Of a stretch of DNA of 64,000 nt, positions 47,555-61,245 are shown piece after piece. The position numbers and the translations under genes are program-made. This stretch comes from Peronospora farinosa (Eukaryota; Oomycota; Peronosporomycetes; Peronosporales; Peronosporaceae). Position 1 is the first letter of the stretch, and each line of letters begins with the position of its first letter. The notes beneath the pieces were generated by a model. It was not told where the DNA came from. It made no database searches and saw only the letters and a list, made by a program, of their open reading frames with translations. The stretch spans positions 32,989 through 96,988 of the forward strand of contig CANTFK010000478.1 of the NCBI GenBank assembly GCA_947646735.1. Reading direction: 5' to 3'.

Positions 47555-49186
47555 GGCATTCTTTTGTGTCTAACGCTCCGCCGCCGCGCGCTGCGAGCCG
47601 ATAACGATCTTTGAGCACTGAATGCTTTCGCCGCGCCGCATGCGCGTCCTTCTCCTCCATGCGCGCTGCCGCCACGGCATTCTTTTGTGTCTAACGCTCC
47701 GCCGCCGCGCGCTGCGAGCCGATAACGATCCTCCAGCACTGACTTCTTTCGCCGCGCCGTAAGCGCGTCCTTTTCCTCCGCGCGCGCTGCCGCCATGGCA
47801 TTCATTTCTGTCTATCGCTCCGATACCGCGCGCTGCAAGCCGATAAACGATCTTTCAGCACTGACTTCTTGCGCCGCGCCGCATGCTCGTCATTCTCCTC
47901 CGCGCGCGCTGCCGCCACGACATTCTTTTGTGTCTAACGCTCCGCCGCCGCGCGCTGCGAGCCGATAACGATCTTTCAGCACTGACTTCTTTCGCCGCGC
48001 CGCATGCGCGTCCTTCTCCTCCATGCGCGCTGCCGCCACGGCATTCTTTTGTGTCTGACGCTCCGCCGCCGCGCGCTGCGAGCCGATAACGATCTTTGAG
48101 CACTGACTTCTTTCGCCGCGCCGTAAGCGCGTCCTTTTCCTCCATGCGCGCTGCCGCCATGGCATTCATTTCTGTCTATCGCTCCGATACCGCGCGCTGC
48201 AAGCCGATAAACGATCTTTCAGCACTGACTTCTTGCGCCGCGCCGCATGCTCGTCCTTTTCCTCCGCGCGCGCTGCCGCCACGGCATTCTTTTGTGTCTA
48301 ACGCTCCGCCGCCGCGCGCTGCGAGCCGATAACGATCTTTGAGCACTGACTTCTTTCGCCGCGCCGTAAGCGCGTCCTTTTCCTCCGCGCGCGCTGCCGC
48401 CATGGCATTCATTTCTGTCTATCGCTCCGATACCGCGCGCTGCAAGCCGATAAACGATCTTTCAGCACTGACTTCTTGCGCCGCGCCGCATGCTCGTCAT
48501 TCTCCTCCGCGCGCGCTGCCGCCACGACATTCTTTTGTGTCTAACGCTCCGCCGCCGCGCGCTGCGAGCCGATAACGATCTTTGAGCACTGACTTCTTTC
48601 GCCGCGCCGTAAGCGCGTCCTTTTCCTCCGCGCGCGCTGCCGCCATGGCATTCATTTCTGTCTATCGCTCCGATACCGCGCGCTGCAAGCCAATAAACGA
48701 TCTTTCAGCACTGACTTCTTGCGCCGCGCCGTAGGCGTCCTTCTCCTTCTCGCGCGCTGCCGCCACGGTATTCTTTTGTGTCTAACGCTCCGCCGCCGCG
48801 CGCTGCAAGCCGATAACGATCCTCCAGCACTAACTTCTTGCGCCGCGCCGCATGCGCGTCCTTCTCCTCCATGCGCGCTGCCGCCACGGCATTCTTTTGT
48901 GTCTAACGCTCCGCCGCCGCGCGCTGCGAGCCGATAACGATCTTTCAGCACTGACTTCTTTCGCCGCGCCGTAAGCGCGTCCCTTTCCTCCGCGCGCGCT
49001 GCCGCCATGGCATTCATTTCTGTCTATCGCTCCGATACCGCGCGCTGCAAGCCGATAAACGATCTTTCAGCACTGACTTCTTGCGCCGCGCCGCATGCTC
49101 GTCATTCTCCTCCGCGCGCGCTGCCGCCACGACATTCTTTTGTGTCTAACGCTCCGCCGCCGCGCGCTGCGAGCCGATAACGATCT

Positions 49187-50957
49187 TTGAGCACTGACTT
49201 CTTTCGCCGCGCCGTAAGCGCGTCCTTTTCCTCCGCGCGCGCTGCCGCCATGGCATTCATTTCTGTCTATCGCTCCGATACCGCGCGCTGCAAGCCGATA
49301 AACGATCTTTCAGCACTGACTTCTTGCGCCGCGCCGCATGCTCGTCATTCTCCTCCGCGCGCGCTGCCGCCACGACATTCTTTTGTGTCTAACGCTCCGC
49401 CGCCGCGCGCTGCGAGCCGATAACGATCTTTGAGCACTGACTTCTTTCGCCGCGCCGTAAGCGCGTCCTTTTCCTCCGCGCGCGCTGCCGCCATGGCATT
49501 CATTTCTGTCTATCGCTCCGATACCGCGCGCTGTAAGCCGATAAACGATCTTTCAGCACTGACTTCTTGCGCCGCGCCGTAGGCGTCCTTCTCCTTCTCG
49601 CGCGCTGCCGCCACGGTATTCTTTTGTGTCTAACGCTCCGCCGCCGCGCGCTGCGAGCCGATAACGATCTTTGAGCACTGACTTCTTTCGCCGCGCCGCA
49701 TGCGCGTCCTTCTCCTCCATGCGCGCTGCCGCCACGGCATTCTTTTGTGTCTGACGCTCCGCCGCCGCGCGCTGCGAGCCGATAACGATCTTTCAGCACT
49801 GACTTCTTTCGCCGCGCCGTAAGCGCGTCCTTTTCCTCCGCGCGCGCTGCCGCCATGGCATTCATTTCTGTCTATCGCTCCGATACCGCGCGCTGCAAGC
49901 CGATAAACGATCTTTCAGCACTGACTTCTTGCGCCGCGCCGCATGCGCGTCCTTCTCCTCCGCGCGCGCTGCCGCCACGACATTCTTTTGTGTCTAACGC
50001 TCCGCCGCCGCGCGCTGCGAGCCGATAAACGATCTTTCAGCACTGACTTCTTTCGCCGCGCCGTAAGCGCGTCCTTTTCCTCCGCGCGCGCTGCCGCCAT
50101 GGCATTCATTTCTGTCTATCGCTCCGATACCGCGCGCTGCAAGCCGATAAACGATCTTTCAGCACTGACTTCTTGCGCCGCGCCGCATGCTCGTCATTCT
50201 CCTCCGCGCGCGCTGCCGCCACGACATTCTTTTGTGTCTAACGCTCCGCCGCCGCGCGCTGCGAGCCGATAACGATCTTTGAGCACTGACTTCTTTCGCC
50301 GCGCCGTAAGCGCGTCCTTTTCCTCCGCGCGCGCTGCCGCCATGGCATTCATTTCTGTCTATCGCTCCGATACCGCGCGCTGCAAGCCGATAAACGATCT
50401 TTCAGCACTGACTTCTTGCGCCGCGCCGCATGCTCGTCATTCTCCTCCGCGCGCGCTGCCGCCACGACATTCTTTTGTGTCTAACGCTCCGCCGCCGCGC
50501 GCTGCGAGCCGATAACGATCTTTGAGCACTGACTTCTTTCGCCGCGCCGTAAGCGCGTCCTTTTCCTCCGCGCGCGCTGCCGCCATGGCATTCATTTCTG
50601 TCTATCGCTCCGATACCGCGCGCTGTAAGCCGATAAACGATCTTTCAGCACTGACTTCTTGCGCCGCGCCGTAGGCGTCCTTCTCCTTCTCGCGCGCTGC
50701 CGCCACGGTATTCTTTTGTGTCTAACGCTCCGCCGCCGCGCGCTGCGAGCCGATAACGATCTTTGAGCACTGACTTCTTTCGCCGCGCCGCATGCGCGTC
50801 CTTCTCCTCCATGCGCGCTGCCGCCACGGCATTCTTTTGTGTCTGACGCTCCGCCGCCGCGCGCTGCGAGCCGATAACGATCTTTCAGCACTGACTTCTT
50901 TCGCCGCGCCGTAAGCGCGTCCTTTTCCTCCGCGCGCGCTGCCGCCATGGCATTCAT
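49187..50957. repeat. 1092-bp-offset duplication (nine units)
   Basis: Bases 49187-49865 match 50279-50957 in unit order. Both carry 'cgctgtaagccgataaacg' where nearly all other units have 'cgctgcaagcc'. A third copy of the distal part lies at 55191-55556. Confidence 0.75.
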
Positions 50958-51006
50958 TTCTGTCTATCGCTCCGATACCGCGCGCTGCAAGCCGATAAAC
51001 GATCTT

Positions 51007-53738
51007 TCAGCACTGACTTCTTGCGCCGCGCCGCATGCTCGTCATTCTCCTCCGCGCGCGCTGCCGCCACGACATTCTTTTGTGTCTAACGCTCCGCCGC
51101 CGCGCGCTGCGAGCCGATAAACGATCTTTCAGCACTGACTTCTTGCGCCGCGCCGCATGCTCGTCATTCTCCTCCGCGCGCGCTGCCGCCACGACATTCT
51201 TTTGTGTCTAACGCTCCGCCGCCGCGCGCTGCGAGCCGATAACGATCTTTCAGCACTGACTTCTTTCGCCGCGCCGTAAGCGCGTCCTTTTCCTCCGCGC
51301 GCGCTGCCGCCATGGCATTCATTTCTGTCTATCGCTCCGATACCGCGCGCTGCAAGCCGATAAACGATCTTTCAGCACTGACTTCTTGCGCCGCGCCGTA
51401 GGCGTCCTTCTCCTTCTCGCGCGCTGCCGCCACGGTATTCTTTTGTGTCTAACGCTCCGCCGCCGCGCGCTGCGAGCCGATAACGATCCTCCAGCACTAA
51501 CTTCTTGCGCCGCGCCGCATGCGCGTCCTTCTCCTCCATGCGCGCTGCCGCCACGGCATTCTTTTGTGTCTAACGCTCCGCCGCCGCGCGCTGCGAGCCG
51601 ATAACGATCTTTCAGCACTGACTTCTTTCGCCGCGCCGTAAGCGCGTCCCTTTCCTCCGCGCGCGCTGCCGCCATGGCATTCATTTCTGTCTATCGCTCC
51701 GATACCGCGCGCTGCAAGCCGATAAACGATCTTTCAGCACTGACTTCTTGCGCCGCGCCGCATGCTCGTCATTCTCCTCCGCGCGCGCTGCCGCCACGAC
51801 ATTCTTTTGTGTCTAACGCTCCGCCGCCGCGCGCTGCGAGCCGATAACGATCTTTCAGCACTGACTTCTTTCGCCGCGCCGTAAGCGCGTCCTTTTCCTC
51901 CGCGCGCGCTGCCGCCATGGCATTCATTTCTGTCTATCGCTCCGATACCGCGCGCTGCAAGCCGATAAACGATCTTTCAGCACTGACTTCTTGCGCCGCG
52001 CCGTAGGCGTCCTTCTCCTTCTCGCGCGCTGCCGCCACGACATTACTTTCTGTCTGACGCTTTGCCGCCGCGCGCTGCGAGCCGATAACGATCCTCCAGC
52101 ACTAACTTCTTGCGCCGCGCCGCATGCGCGTCCTTCTCCTCCATGCGCGCTGCCGCCACGGCATTCTTTTGTGTCTGACGCTCCGCCGCCGCGCGCTGCG
52201 AGCCGATAACGATCTTTGAGCACTGACTTCTTTCGCCGCGCCGCATGCGCGTCCTTCTCCTCCATGCGCGCTGCCGCCACGGCATTCTTTTGTGTCTGAC
52301 GCTCCGCCGCCGCGCGCTGCGAGCCGATAACGATCTTTCAGCACTGACTTCTTTCGCCGCGCCGTAAGCGCGTCCTTTTCCTCCGCGCGCGCTGCCGCCA
52401 TGGCATTCATTTCTGTCTATCGCTCCGATACCGCGCGCTGCAAGCCGATAAACGATCTTTCAGCACTGACTTCTTGCGCCGCGCCGCATGCTCGTCATTC
52501 TCCTCCGCGCGCGCTGCCGCCACGACATTCTTTTGTGTCTAACGCTCCGCCGCCGCGCGCTGCGAGCCGATAAACGATCTTTCAGCACTGACTTCTTGCG
52601 CCGCGCCGCATGCTCGTCATTCTCCTCCGCGCGCGCTGCCGCCACGACATTCTTTTGTGTCTAACGCTCCGCCGCCGCGCGCTGCGAGCCGATAACGATC
52701 TTTCAGCACTGACTTCTTTCGCCGCGCCGTAAGCGCGTCCTTTTCCTCCGCGCGCGCTGCCGCCATGGCATTCATTTCTGTCTATCGCTCCGATACCGCG
52801 CGCTGCAAGCCGATAAACGATCTTTCAGCACTGACTTCTTGCGCCGCGCCGTAGGCGTCCTTCTCCTTCTCGCGCGCTGCCGCCACGGTATTCTTTTGTG
52901 TCTAACGCTCCGCCGCCGCGCGCTGCGAGCCGATAACGATCCTCCAGCACTAACTTCTTGCGCCGCGCCGCATGCGCGTCCTTCTCCTCCATGCGCGCTG
53001 CCGCCACGGCATTCTTTTGTGTCTAACGCTCCGCCGCCGCGCGCTGCGAGCCGATAACGATCTTTCAGCACTGACTTCTTTCGCCGCGCCGTAAGCGCGT
53101 CCCTTTCCTCCGCGCGCGCTGCCGCCATGGCATTCATTTCTGTCTATCGCTCCGATACCGCGCGCTGCAAGCCGATAAACGATCTTTCAGCACTGACTTC
53201 TTGCGCCGCGCCGCATGCTCGTCATTCTCCTCCGCGCGCGCTGCCGCCACGACATTCTTTTGTGTCTAACGCTCCGCCGCCGCGCGCTGCGAGCCGATAA
53301 CGATCTTTCAGCACTGACTTCTTTCGCCGCGCCGTAAGCGCGTCCTTTTCCTCCGCGCGCGCTGCCGCCATGGCATTCATTTCTGTCTATCGCTCCGATA
53401 CCGCGCGCTGCAAGCCGATAAACGATCTTTCAGCACTGACTTCTTGCGCCGCGCCGTAGGCGTCCTTCTCCTTCTCGCGCGCTGCCGCCACGACATTACT
53501 TTCTGTCTGACGCTTTGCCGCCGCGCGCTGCGAGCCGATAACGATCCTCCAGCACTAACTTCTTGCGCCGCGCCGCATGCGCGTCCTTCTCCTCCATGCG
53601 CGCTGCCGCCACGGCATTCTTTTGTGTCTGACGCTCCGCCGCCGCGCGCTGCGAGCCGATAACGATCTTTGAGCACTGACTTCTTTCGCCGCGCCGTAAG
53701 CGCGTCCTTCTCCTCCATGCGCGCTGCCGCCACGGCAT
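51007..53738. repeat. 1453-bp-offset duplication (twelve units)
   Basis: The block 51007-52280 recurs from 52460. Shared rare variants include 'gcgcgtccctttcctcc' near 51644 and 53097, seen again near 54910 and 48976. Confidence 0.75.
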
Positions 53739-56572
53739 TCTTTTGTGTCTGACGCTCCGCCGCCGCGCGCTGCGAGCCGATAACGATCTTTGAGCACTGA
53801 CTTCTTTCGCCGCGCCGCATGCTCGTCATTCTCCTCCGCGCGCGCTGCCGCCACGACATTCTTTTGTGTCTAACGCTCCGCCGCCGCGCGCTGCGAGCCG
53901 ATAACGATCTTTGAGCACTGACTTCTTTCGCCGCGCCGTAAGCGCGTCCTTTTCCTCCGCGCGCGCTGCCGCCATGGCATTCATTTCTGTCTATCGCTCC
54001 GATACCGCGCGCTGCAAGCCGATAAACGATCTTTCAGCACTGACTTCTTGCGCCGCGCCGTAGGCGTCCTTCTCCTTCTCGCGCGCTGCCGCCACGGTAT
54101 TCTTTTGTGTCTAACGCTCCGCCGCCGCGCGCTGCGAGCCGATAACGATCTTTGAGCACTGACTTCTTTCGCCGCGACGTAAGCGCGTCCTTCTCCTCCA
54201 TGCGCGCTGCCGCCACGGCATTCTTTTGTGTCTGACGCTCCGCCGCCGCGCGCTGCGAGCCGATAACGATCTTTGAGCACTGACTTCTTTCGCCGCGCCG
54301 TAAGCGCGTCCTTTTCCTCCGCGCGCGCTGCCGCCATGGCATTCATTTCTGTCTATCGCTCCGATACCGCGCGCTGCAAGCCGATAAACGATCTTTCAGC
54401 ACTGACTTCTTGCGCCGCGCCGCATGCGCGTCCTTCTCCTCCATGCGCGCTGCCGCCACGGCATTCTTTTGTGTCTAACGCTCCGCCGCCGCGCGCTGCG
54501 AGCCGATAACGATCTTTGAGCACTGACTTCTTTCGCCGCGCCGTAAGCGCGTCCTTTTCCTCCGCGCGCGCTGCCGCCATGGCATTCATTTCTGTCTATC
54601 GCTCCGATACCGCGCGCTGCAAGCCGATAAACGATCTTTCAGCACTGACTTCTTGCGCCGCGCCGTAGGCGTCCTTCTCCTTCTCGCGCGCTGCCGCCAC
54701 GGTATTCTTTTGTGTCTAACGCTCCGCCGCCGCGCGCTGCGAGCCGATAACGATCCTCCAGCACTAACTTCTTGCGCCGCGCCGCATGCGCGTCCTTCTC
54801 CTCCATGCGCGCTGCCGCCACGGCATTCTTTTGTGTCTAACGCTCCGCCGCCGCGCGCTGCGAGCCGATAACGATCTTTCAGCACTGACTTCTTTCGCCG
54901 CGCCGTAAGCGCGTCCCTTTCCTCCGCGCGCGCTGCCGCCATGGCATTCATTTCTGTCTATCGCTCCGATACCGCGCGCTGCAAGCCGATAAACGATCTT
55001 TCAGCACTGACTTCTTGCGCCGCGCCGCATGCTCGTCATTCTCCTCCGCGCGCGCTGCCGCCACGACATTCTTTTGTGTCTAACGCTCCGCCGCCGCGCG
55101 CTGCGAGCCGATAACGATCTTTGAGCACTGACTTCTTTCGCCGCGCCGTAAGCGCGTCCTTTTCCTCCGCGCGCGCTGCCGCCATGGCATTCATTTCTGT
55201 CTATCGCTCCGATACCGCGCGCTGTAAGCCGATAAACGATCTTTCAGCACTGACTTCTTGCGCCGCGCCGTAGGCGTCCTTCTCCTTCTCGCGCGCTGCC
55301 GCCACGGTATTCTTTTGTGTCTAACGCTCCGCCGCCGCGCGCTGCGAGCCGATAACGATCTTTGAGCACTGACTTCTTTCGCCGCGCCGCATGCGCGTCC
55401 TTCTCCTCCATGCGCGCTGCCGCCACGGCATTCTTTTGTGTCTGACGCTCCGCCGCCGCGCGCTGCGAGCCGATAACGATCTTTCAGCACTGACTTCTTT
55501 CGCCGCGCCGTAAGCGCGTCCTTTTCCTCCGCGCGCGCTGCCGCCATGGCATTCATTTCTGTCTATCGCTCCGATACCGCGCGCTGCAAGCCGATAAACG
55601 ATCTTTCAGCACTGACTTCTTGCGCCGCGCCGCATGCTCGTCATTCTCCTCCGCGCGCGCTGCCGCCACGACATTCTTTTGTGTCTAACGCTCCGCCGCC
55701 GCGCGCTGCGAGCCGATAACGATCTTTGAGCACTGACTTCTTTCGCCGCGCCGTAAGCGCGTCCTTTTCCTCCGCGCGCGCTGCCGCCATGGCATTCATT
55801 TCTGTCTATCACTCCGATACCGCGCGCTGCAAGCCGATAAACGATCTTTCAGCACTGACTTCTTGCGCCGCGCCGTAGGCGTCCTTCTCCTTCTCGCGCG
55901 CTGCCGCCACGACATTACTTTCTGTCTGACGCTTTTCCGCCGCGCGCTGCGAGCCGATAACGATCCTCCAGCACTAACTTCTTGCGCCGCGCCGCATGCG
56001 CGTCCTTCTCCTCCATGCGCGCTGCCGCCACGGCATTCTTTTGTGTCTGACGCTCCGCCGCCGCGCGCTGCGAGCCGATAACGATCTTTGAGCACTGACT
56101 TCTTTCGCCGCGCCGTAAGCGCGTCCTTTTCCTCCATGCGCGCTGCCGCCATGGCATTCATTTCTGTCTATCGCTCCGATACCGCGCGCTGCAAGCCGAT
56201 AAACGATCTTTGAGCACTGACTTCTTGCGCCGCGCCGTAGGCGTCCTTCTCCTTCTCGCGCGCTGCCGCCACGGTATTCTTTTGTGTCTAACGCTCCGCC
56301 GCCGCGCGCTGCGAGCCGATAACGATCTTTGAGCACTGACTTCTTTCGCCGCGACGTAAGCGCGTCCTTCTCCTCCATGCGCGCTGCCGCCACGGCATTC
56401 TTTTGTGTCTGACGCTCCGCCGCCGCGCGCTGCGAGCCGATAACGATCTTTCAGCACTGACTTCTTTCGCCGCGCCGTAAGCGCGTCCTTTTCCTCCGCG
56501 CGCGCTGCCGCCATGGCATTCATTTCTGTCTATCGCTCCGATACCGCGCGCTGCAAGCCGATAAACGATCTT

Positions 56573-59500
56573 TCAGCACTGACTTCTTGCGCCGCGCCGC
56601 ATGCTCGTCATTCTCCTCCGCGCGCGCTGCCGCCACGACATTCTTTTGTGTCTAACGCTCCGCCGCCGCGCGCTGCGAGCCGATAAACGATCTTTCAGCA
56701 CTGACTTCTTGCGCCGCGCCGCATGCTCGTCATTCTCCTCCGCGCGCGCTGCCGCCACGACATTCTTTTGTGTCTAACGCTCCGCCGCCGCGCGCTGCGA
56801 GCCGATAACGATCTTTCAGCACTGACTTCTTTCGCCGCGCCGTAAGCGCGTCCTTTTCCTCCGCGCGCGCTGCCGCCATGGCATTCATTTCTGTCTATCG
56901 CTCCGATACCGCGCGCTGCAAGCCGATAAACGATCCTTCAGCACTGACTTCTTGCGCCGCGCCGTAGGCGTCCTTCTCCTTCTCGCGCGCTGCCGCCACG
57001 ACATTACTTTCTGTCTGACGCTTTGCCGCCGCGCGCTGCGAGCCGATAACGATCCTCCAGCACTAACTTCTTGCGCCGCGCCGCATGCGCGTCCTTCTCC
57101 TCCATGCGCGCTGCCGCCATGGCATTCTTTTGTGTCTGACGCTCCGCCGCCGCGCGCTGCGAGCCGATAACGATCTTTGAGCACTGACTTCTTTCGCCGC
57201 GCCGTAAGCGCGTCCTTCTCCTCCATGCGCGCTGCCGCCACGGCATTCTTTTGTGTCTGACGCTCCGCCGCCGCGCGCTGCGAGCCGATAACGATCTTTG
57301 AGCACTGACTTCTTTCGCCGCGCCGTAAGCGCGTCCTTTTCCTCCGCGCGCGCTGCCGCCATGGCATTCATTTCTGTCTATCACTCCGATACCGCGCGCT
57401 GCAAGCCGATAAACGATCTTTCAGCACTGACTTCTTGCGCCGCGCCGCATGCTCGTCATTCTCCTCCGCGCGCGCTGCCGCCACGACATTCTTTTGTGTC
57501 TAACGCTCCGCCGCCGCGCGCTGCGAGCCGATAACGATCTTTGAGCACTGACTTCTTTCGCCGCGCCGCATGCGCGTCCTTCTCCTCCATGCGCGCTGCC
57601 GCCACGGCATTCTTTTGTGTCTGACGCTCCGCCGCCGCGCGCTGCGAGCCGATAACGATCTTTGAGCACTGACTTCTTTCGCCGCGCCGTAAGCGCGTCC
57701 TTTTCCTCCGCGCGCGCTGCCGCCATGGCATTCATTTCTGTCTATCGCTCCGATACCGCGCGCTGCAAGCCGATAAACGATCTTTCAGCACTGACTTCTT
57801 GCGCCGCGCCGCATGCTCGTCATTCTCCTCCGCGCGCGCTGCCGCCACGACATTCTTTTGTGTCTAACGCTCCGCCGCCGCGCGCTGCGAGCCGATAACG
57901 ATCTTTGAGCACTGACTTCTTTCGCCGCGCCGTAAGCGCGTCCTTTTCCTCCGCGCGCGCTGCCGCCACGGCATTCTTTTGTGTCTAACGCTCCGCCGCC
58001 GCGCGCTGCGAGCCGATAACGATCTTTCAGCACTGACTTCTTTCGCCGCGCCGTAAGCGCGTCCTTTTCCTCCGCGCGCGCTGCCGCCATGGCATTCATT
58101 TCTGTCTATCGCTCCGATACCGCGCGCTGCAAGCCGATAAACGATCTTTCATCACTGACTTCTTGCGCCGCGCCGTAGGCGTCCTTCTCCTTCTCGCGCG
58201 CTGCCGCCACGACATTACTTTCTGTCTGACGCTTTTCCGCCGCGCGCTGCGAGCCGATAACGATCCTCCAGCACTAACTTCTTGCGCCGCGCCGCATGCG
58301 CGTCCTTCTCCTCCATGCGCGCTGCCGCCACGGCATTCTTTTGTGTCTGACGCTCCGCCGCCGCGCGCTGCGAGCCGATAACGATCTTTGAGCACTGACT
58401 TCTTTCGCCGCGCCGTAAGCGCGTCCTTTTCCTCCGCGCGCGCTGCCGCCATGGCATTCATTTCTGTCTATCACTCCGATACCGCGCGCTGCAAGCCGAT
58501 AAACGATCTTTCAGCACTGACTTCTTGCGCCGCGCCGCATGCTCGTCATTCTCCTCCGCGCGCGCTGCCGCCACGACATTCTTTTGTGTCTAACGCTCCG
58601 CCGCCGCGCGCTGCGAGCCGATAAACGATCTTTCAGCACTGACTTCTTGCGCCGCGCCGCATGCTCGTCATTCTCCTCCGCGCGCGCTGCCGCCACGACA
58701 TTCTTTTGTGTCTAACGCTCCGCCGCCGCGCGCTGCGAGCCGATAACGATCTTTCAGCACTGACTTCTTTCGCCGCGCCGTAAGCGCGTCCTTTTCCTCC
58801 GCGCGCGCTGCCGCCATGGCATTCATTTCTGTCTATCACTCCGATACCGCGCGCTGCAAGCCGATAAACGATCTTTCAGCACTGACTTCTTGCGCCGCGC
58901 CGCATGCTCGTCATTCTCCTCCGCGCGCGCTGCCGCCACGACATTCTTTTGTGTCTAACGCTCCGCCGCCGCGCGCTGCGAGCCGATAACGATCTTTGAG
59001 CACTGACTTCTTTCGCCGCGCCGTAAGCGCGTCCTTTTCCTCCGCGCGCGCTGCCGCCATGGCATTCATTTCTGTCTATCACTCCGATACCGCGCGCTGC
59101 AAGCCGATAAACGATCTTTCAGCACTGACTTCTTGCGCCGCGCCGCATGCTCGTCATTCTCCTCCGCGCGCGCTGCCGCCACGACATTCTTTTGTGTCTA
59201 ACGCTCCGCCGCCGCGCGCTGCGAGCCGATAACGATCTTTGAGCACTGACTTCTTTCGCCGCGCCGCATGCGCGTCCTTCTCCTCCATGCGCGCTGCCGC
59301 CACGACATTCTTTTGTGTCTAACGCTCCGCCGCCGCGCGCTGCGAGCCGATAACGATCTTTGAGCACTGACTTCTTTCGCCGCGCCGCATGCTCGTCATT
59401 CTCCTCCGCGCGCGCTGCCGTCACGACATTCTTTTGTGTCTAACGCTCCGCCGCCGCGCGCTGCGAGCCGATAACGATCTTTGAGCACTGACTTCTTTCG

Positions 59501-61245
59501 CCGCGCCGTAAGCGCGTCCTTTTCCTCCGCGCGCGCTGCCGCCACGGCATTCTTTTGTGTCTAACGCTCCGCCGCCGCGCGCTGCGAGCCGATAACGATC
59601 TTTCAGCACTGACTTCTTTCGCCGCGCCGTAAGCGCGTCCTTTTCCTCCGCGCGCGCTGCCGCCATGGCATTCATTTCTGTCTATCACTCCGATACCGCG
59701 CGCTGCAAGCCGATAAACGATCTTTCAGCACTGACTTCTTGCGCCGCGCCGCATGCTCGTCATTCTCCTCCGCGCGCGCTGCCGCCACGACATTCTTTTG
59801 TGTCTAACGCTCCGCCGCCGCGCGCTGCGAGCCGATAACGATCTTTGAGCACTGACTTCTTTCGCCGCGCCGTAAGCGCGTCCTTTTCCTCCGCGCGCGC
59901 TGCCGCCACGGCATTCTTTTGTGTCTAACGCTCCGCCGCCGCGCGCTGCGAGCCGATAACGATCTTTGAGCACTGACTTCTTTCGCCGCGCCGTAAGCGC
60001 GTCCTTTTCCTCCGCGCGCGCTGCCGCCATGGCATTCATTTCTGTCTATCGCTCCGATACCGCGCGCTGCAAGCCGATAAACGATCTTTCAGCACTGACT
60101 TCTTGCGCCGCGCCGTAGGCGTCCTTCTCCTTCTCGCGCGCTGCCGCCACGACATTACTTTCTGTCTGACGCTTTTCCGCCGCGCGCTGCGAGCCGATAA
60201 CGATCCTCCAGCACTAACTTCTTGCGCCGCGCCGCATGCGCGTCCTTCTCCTCCATGCGCGCTGCCGCCACGGCATTCTTTTGTGTCTGACGCTCCGCCG
60301 CCGCGCGCTGCGAGCCGATAACGATCTTTGAGCACTGACTTCTTTCGCCGCGCCGTAAGCGCGTCCTTTTCCTCCGCGCGCGCTGCCGCCATGGCATTCA
60401 TTTCTGTCTATCACTCCGATACCGCGCGCTGCAAGCCGATAAACGATCTTTCAGCACTGACTTCTTGCGCCGCGCCGCATGCTCGTCATTCTCCTCCGCG
60501 CGCGCTGCCGCCACGACATTCTTTTGTGTCTAACGCTCCGCCGCCGCGCGCTGCGAGCCGATAAACGATCTTTCAGCACTGACTTCTTGCGCCGCGCCGC
60601 ATGCTCGTCATTCTCCTCCGCGCGCGCTGCCGCCACGACATTCTTTTGTGTCTAACGCTCCGCCGCCGCGCGCTGCGAGCCGATAACGATCTTTCAGCAC
60701 TGACTTCTTTCGCCGCGCCGTAAGCGCGTCCTTTTCCTCCGCGCGCGCTGCCGCCATGGCATTCATTTCTGTCTATCGCTCCGATACCGCGCGCTGCAAG
60801 CCGATAAACGATCTTTCAGCACTGACTTCTTGCGCCGCGCCGTAGGCGTCCTTCTCCTTCTCGCGCGCTGCCGCCACGACATTACTTTCTGTCTGACGCT
60901 TTGCCGCCGCGCGCTGCGAGCCGATAACGATCCTCCAGCACTAACTTCTTGCGCCGCGCCGCATGCGCGTCCTTCTCCTCCATGCGCGCTGCCGCCATGG
61001 CATTCTTTTGTGTCTGACGCTCCGCCGCCGCGCGCTGCGAGCCGATAACGATCTTTGAGCACTGACTTCTTTCGCCGCGCCGTAAGCGCGTCCTTCTCCT
61101 CCATGCGCGCTGCCGCCACGGCATTCTTTTGTGTCTGACGCTCCGCCGCCGCGCGCTGCGAGCCGATAACGATCTTTGAGCACTGACTTCTTTCGCCGCG
61201 CCGTAAGCGCGTCCTTTTCCTCCGCGCGCGCTGCCGCCATGGCAT
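56573..61245. repeat. interleaved higher-order copies (3878- and 1940-bp offsets)
   Basis: Bases 56573-57367 match 60451-61245 (offset 3878), including the variant 'gccgccatggcattctttt'. Bases 58096-58624 match 60036-60564 (offset 1940), including 'tctgacgcttttccgcc' and 'tctatcactccgatacc'. The interleaving shows at least two rounds of block duplication. Confidence 0.75.
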